This document shows positions 6,277 to 6,868 of a DNA stretch of 6,868 bases, in pieces (position 1 is the stretch's first letter; the number at the start of each line of letters is the position of its first letter). Under the pieces are notes generated by a model. That model searched no databases. It was not told the DNA's origin and saw nothing but the letters and a program-made list of their open reading frames with translations. Source of the stretch: Desulfotomaculum sp. (GTDB taxonomy: Bacteria; Bacillota; Desulfotomaculia; Desulfotomaculales; Nap2-2B); the NCBI GenBank assembly GCA_003445555.1, contig DMDI01000252.1, positions 1 to 6,868 of the forward strand, written 5' to 3'. Position numbers and translations under genes: made by a program.

Positions 6277-6868
6277 ATGGCCGAAGCAAAAGCAATTACT
6301 TCCATGATGGAAGAAACGAGAGTCTTTAATCCCCCCCGTGAGCTGGCAGAGAAAGCTTATCTAAAAAGTATAGACGAATATAAGGCCCAATGGAAAAGGT
6401 CAGTTGAAGATCCCGAAGGTTTTTGGGGCGAAAAAGCGGAAGAAATGCTGGATTGGTATAAAAAGTGGGACAAGGTATTAGTAGAGGATTTTGCTGACGG
6501 TAAGCATGAGTGGTTTACCGGGGGCAAGCTAAACGTATCTTACAACTGTCTGGACCGTCACCTTAATACGGCGCGTAAAAATAAAGCCGCTATTATATGG
6601 GAAGGAGAGCCGGAAGGCGAAAGTAAAATTTATACTTACCAGCAAATGTACTATGAAGTATGCCGGTTTGCTAATGTTTTAAAAAAGCTGGGCGTTAAAA
6701 AAGGCGACCGGGTCGCTATTTACCTGCCCATGATTCCGGAACTGCCCATTGCCATGTTGGCTTGCGCCCGGATTGGGGCGATTCATTGTGTGGTTTTTGG
6801 TGGTTTTAGTGCCGAAGCACTGCGCGACCGGATATTAGACAGTGAGTCAAGCTTGCTTATTTGTGTTG
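6277..6868 (+). CDS. acs: Acetyl-CoA synthetase (AMP-forming), N-terminal third, cut by right edge
   Basis: This enzyme activates acetate with ATP and CoA to acetyl-CoA through acetyl-adenylate, in the cytoplasm. Only 197 codons are in the window, of roughly 630-660 for the family; no stop occurs before the edge. The acetyl-CoA synthetase N-terminal domain is clear: [15 protein letters not shown] (28-42), the FW and [17 protein letters not shown] (79-95) segments, then the start of the AMP-binding domain with [17 protein letters not shown] and [20 protein letters not shown] (139-158). [17 protein letters not shown] at 170-186 is highly typical. The P-loop and catalytic lysine lie beyond the edge. 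The ATG at 6277 follows GAAGGGA (6261-6267) by nine bases. It has its own promoter-like region, so it is probably a unit separate from rnj. A related propionyl-CoA synthetase cannot be fully excluded from this part alone. A C7 run at 6331-6337 keeps the frame. Confidence 0.95.
   Translation, partial: MAEAKAITSMMEETRVFNPPRELAEKAYLKSIDEYKAQWKRSVEDPEGFWGEKAEEMLDWYKKWDKVLVEDFADGKHEWFTGGKLNVSYNCLDRHLNTARKNKAAIIWEGEPEGESKIYTYQQMYYEVCRFANVLKKLGVKKGDRVAIYLPMIPELPIAMLACARIGAIHCVVFGGFSAEALRDRILDSESSLLICV

Overview
The window is a tightly packed, all-forward-strand stretch of a low-to-moderate GC chromosome from an endospore-forming Firmicute. The main evidence is the pair of dipicolinate synthase genes (dpaA, dpaB; spoVFA/spoVFB), which make the spore-core chelator dipicolinic acid and are in practice markers of endospore formers. 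The strong GGAGG-type ribosome binding sites and frequent GTG/TTG starts also fit a Firmicute. Protein style and the neighbouring AMP-forming acetyl-CoA synthetase suggest a Clostridia lineage such as the Desulfotomaculum/Peptococcaceae group, but that placement is an impression, not a demonstration.

Layout: 1-457 is the C-terminal half of dpaA, cut by the left edge. Then come dpaB (492-1121), asd (1162-2175), a DapG-type aspartokinase (2172-3407), dapA (3413-4306) and ribonuclease J (4326-5990). Gaps are 34, 40, -4, 5 and 19 bases, with no convincing promoter or terminator between them, so these six genes look like one operon. A 286-base non-coding stretch (5991-6276) follows. It holds a promoter-like pair (TTGACA and TATAAT), a long leader with a possible stem, and an AT-rich repeat segment. 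The N-terminal third of an acetyl-CoA synthetase gene (6277 to the right edge) comes last.

How the genes work together: aspartokinase phosphorylates aspartate, Asd reduces aspartyl phosphate to the semialdehyde, and DapA condenses that with pyruvate. The DapA product is the branch point: DapB (not in this window) takes it towards diaminopimelate and lysine, and DpaA/DpaB oxidise it to dipicolinate in the mother cell during sporulation. The operon therefore holds every step from aspartate to dipicolinate. Ribonuclease J, an RNA decay and processing enzyme, rides at the end. The same order (spoVFA-spoVFB-asd-dapG-dapA-rnjB) is known from Bacillus subtilis, so this is an old conserved cluster and not a new system.

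The least ordinary parts are the non-coding stretch before acs, the position of acs directly after rnj, and the run of non-ATG start codons in the operon. I found no mobile elements, CRISPR arrays, tRNAs, rRNAs or recognisable riboswitches.
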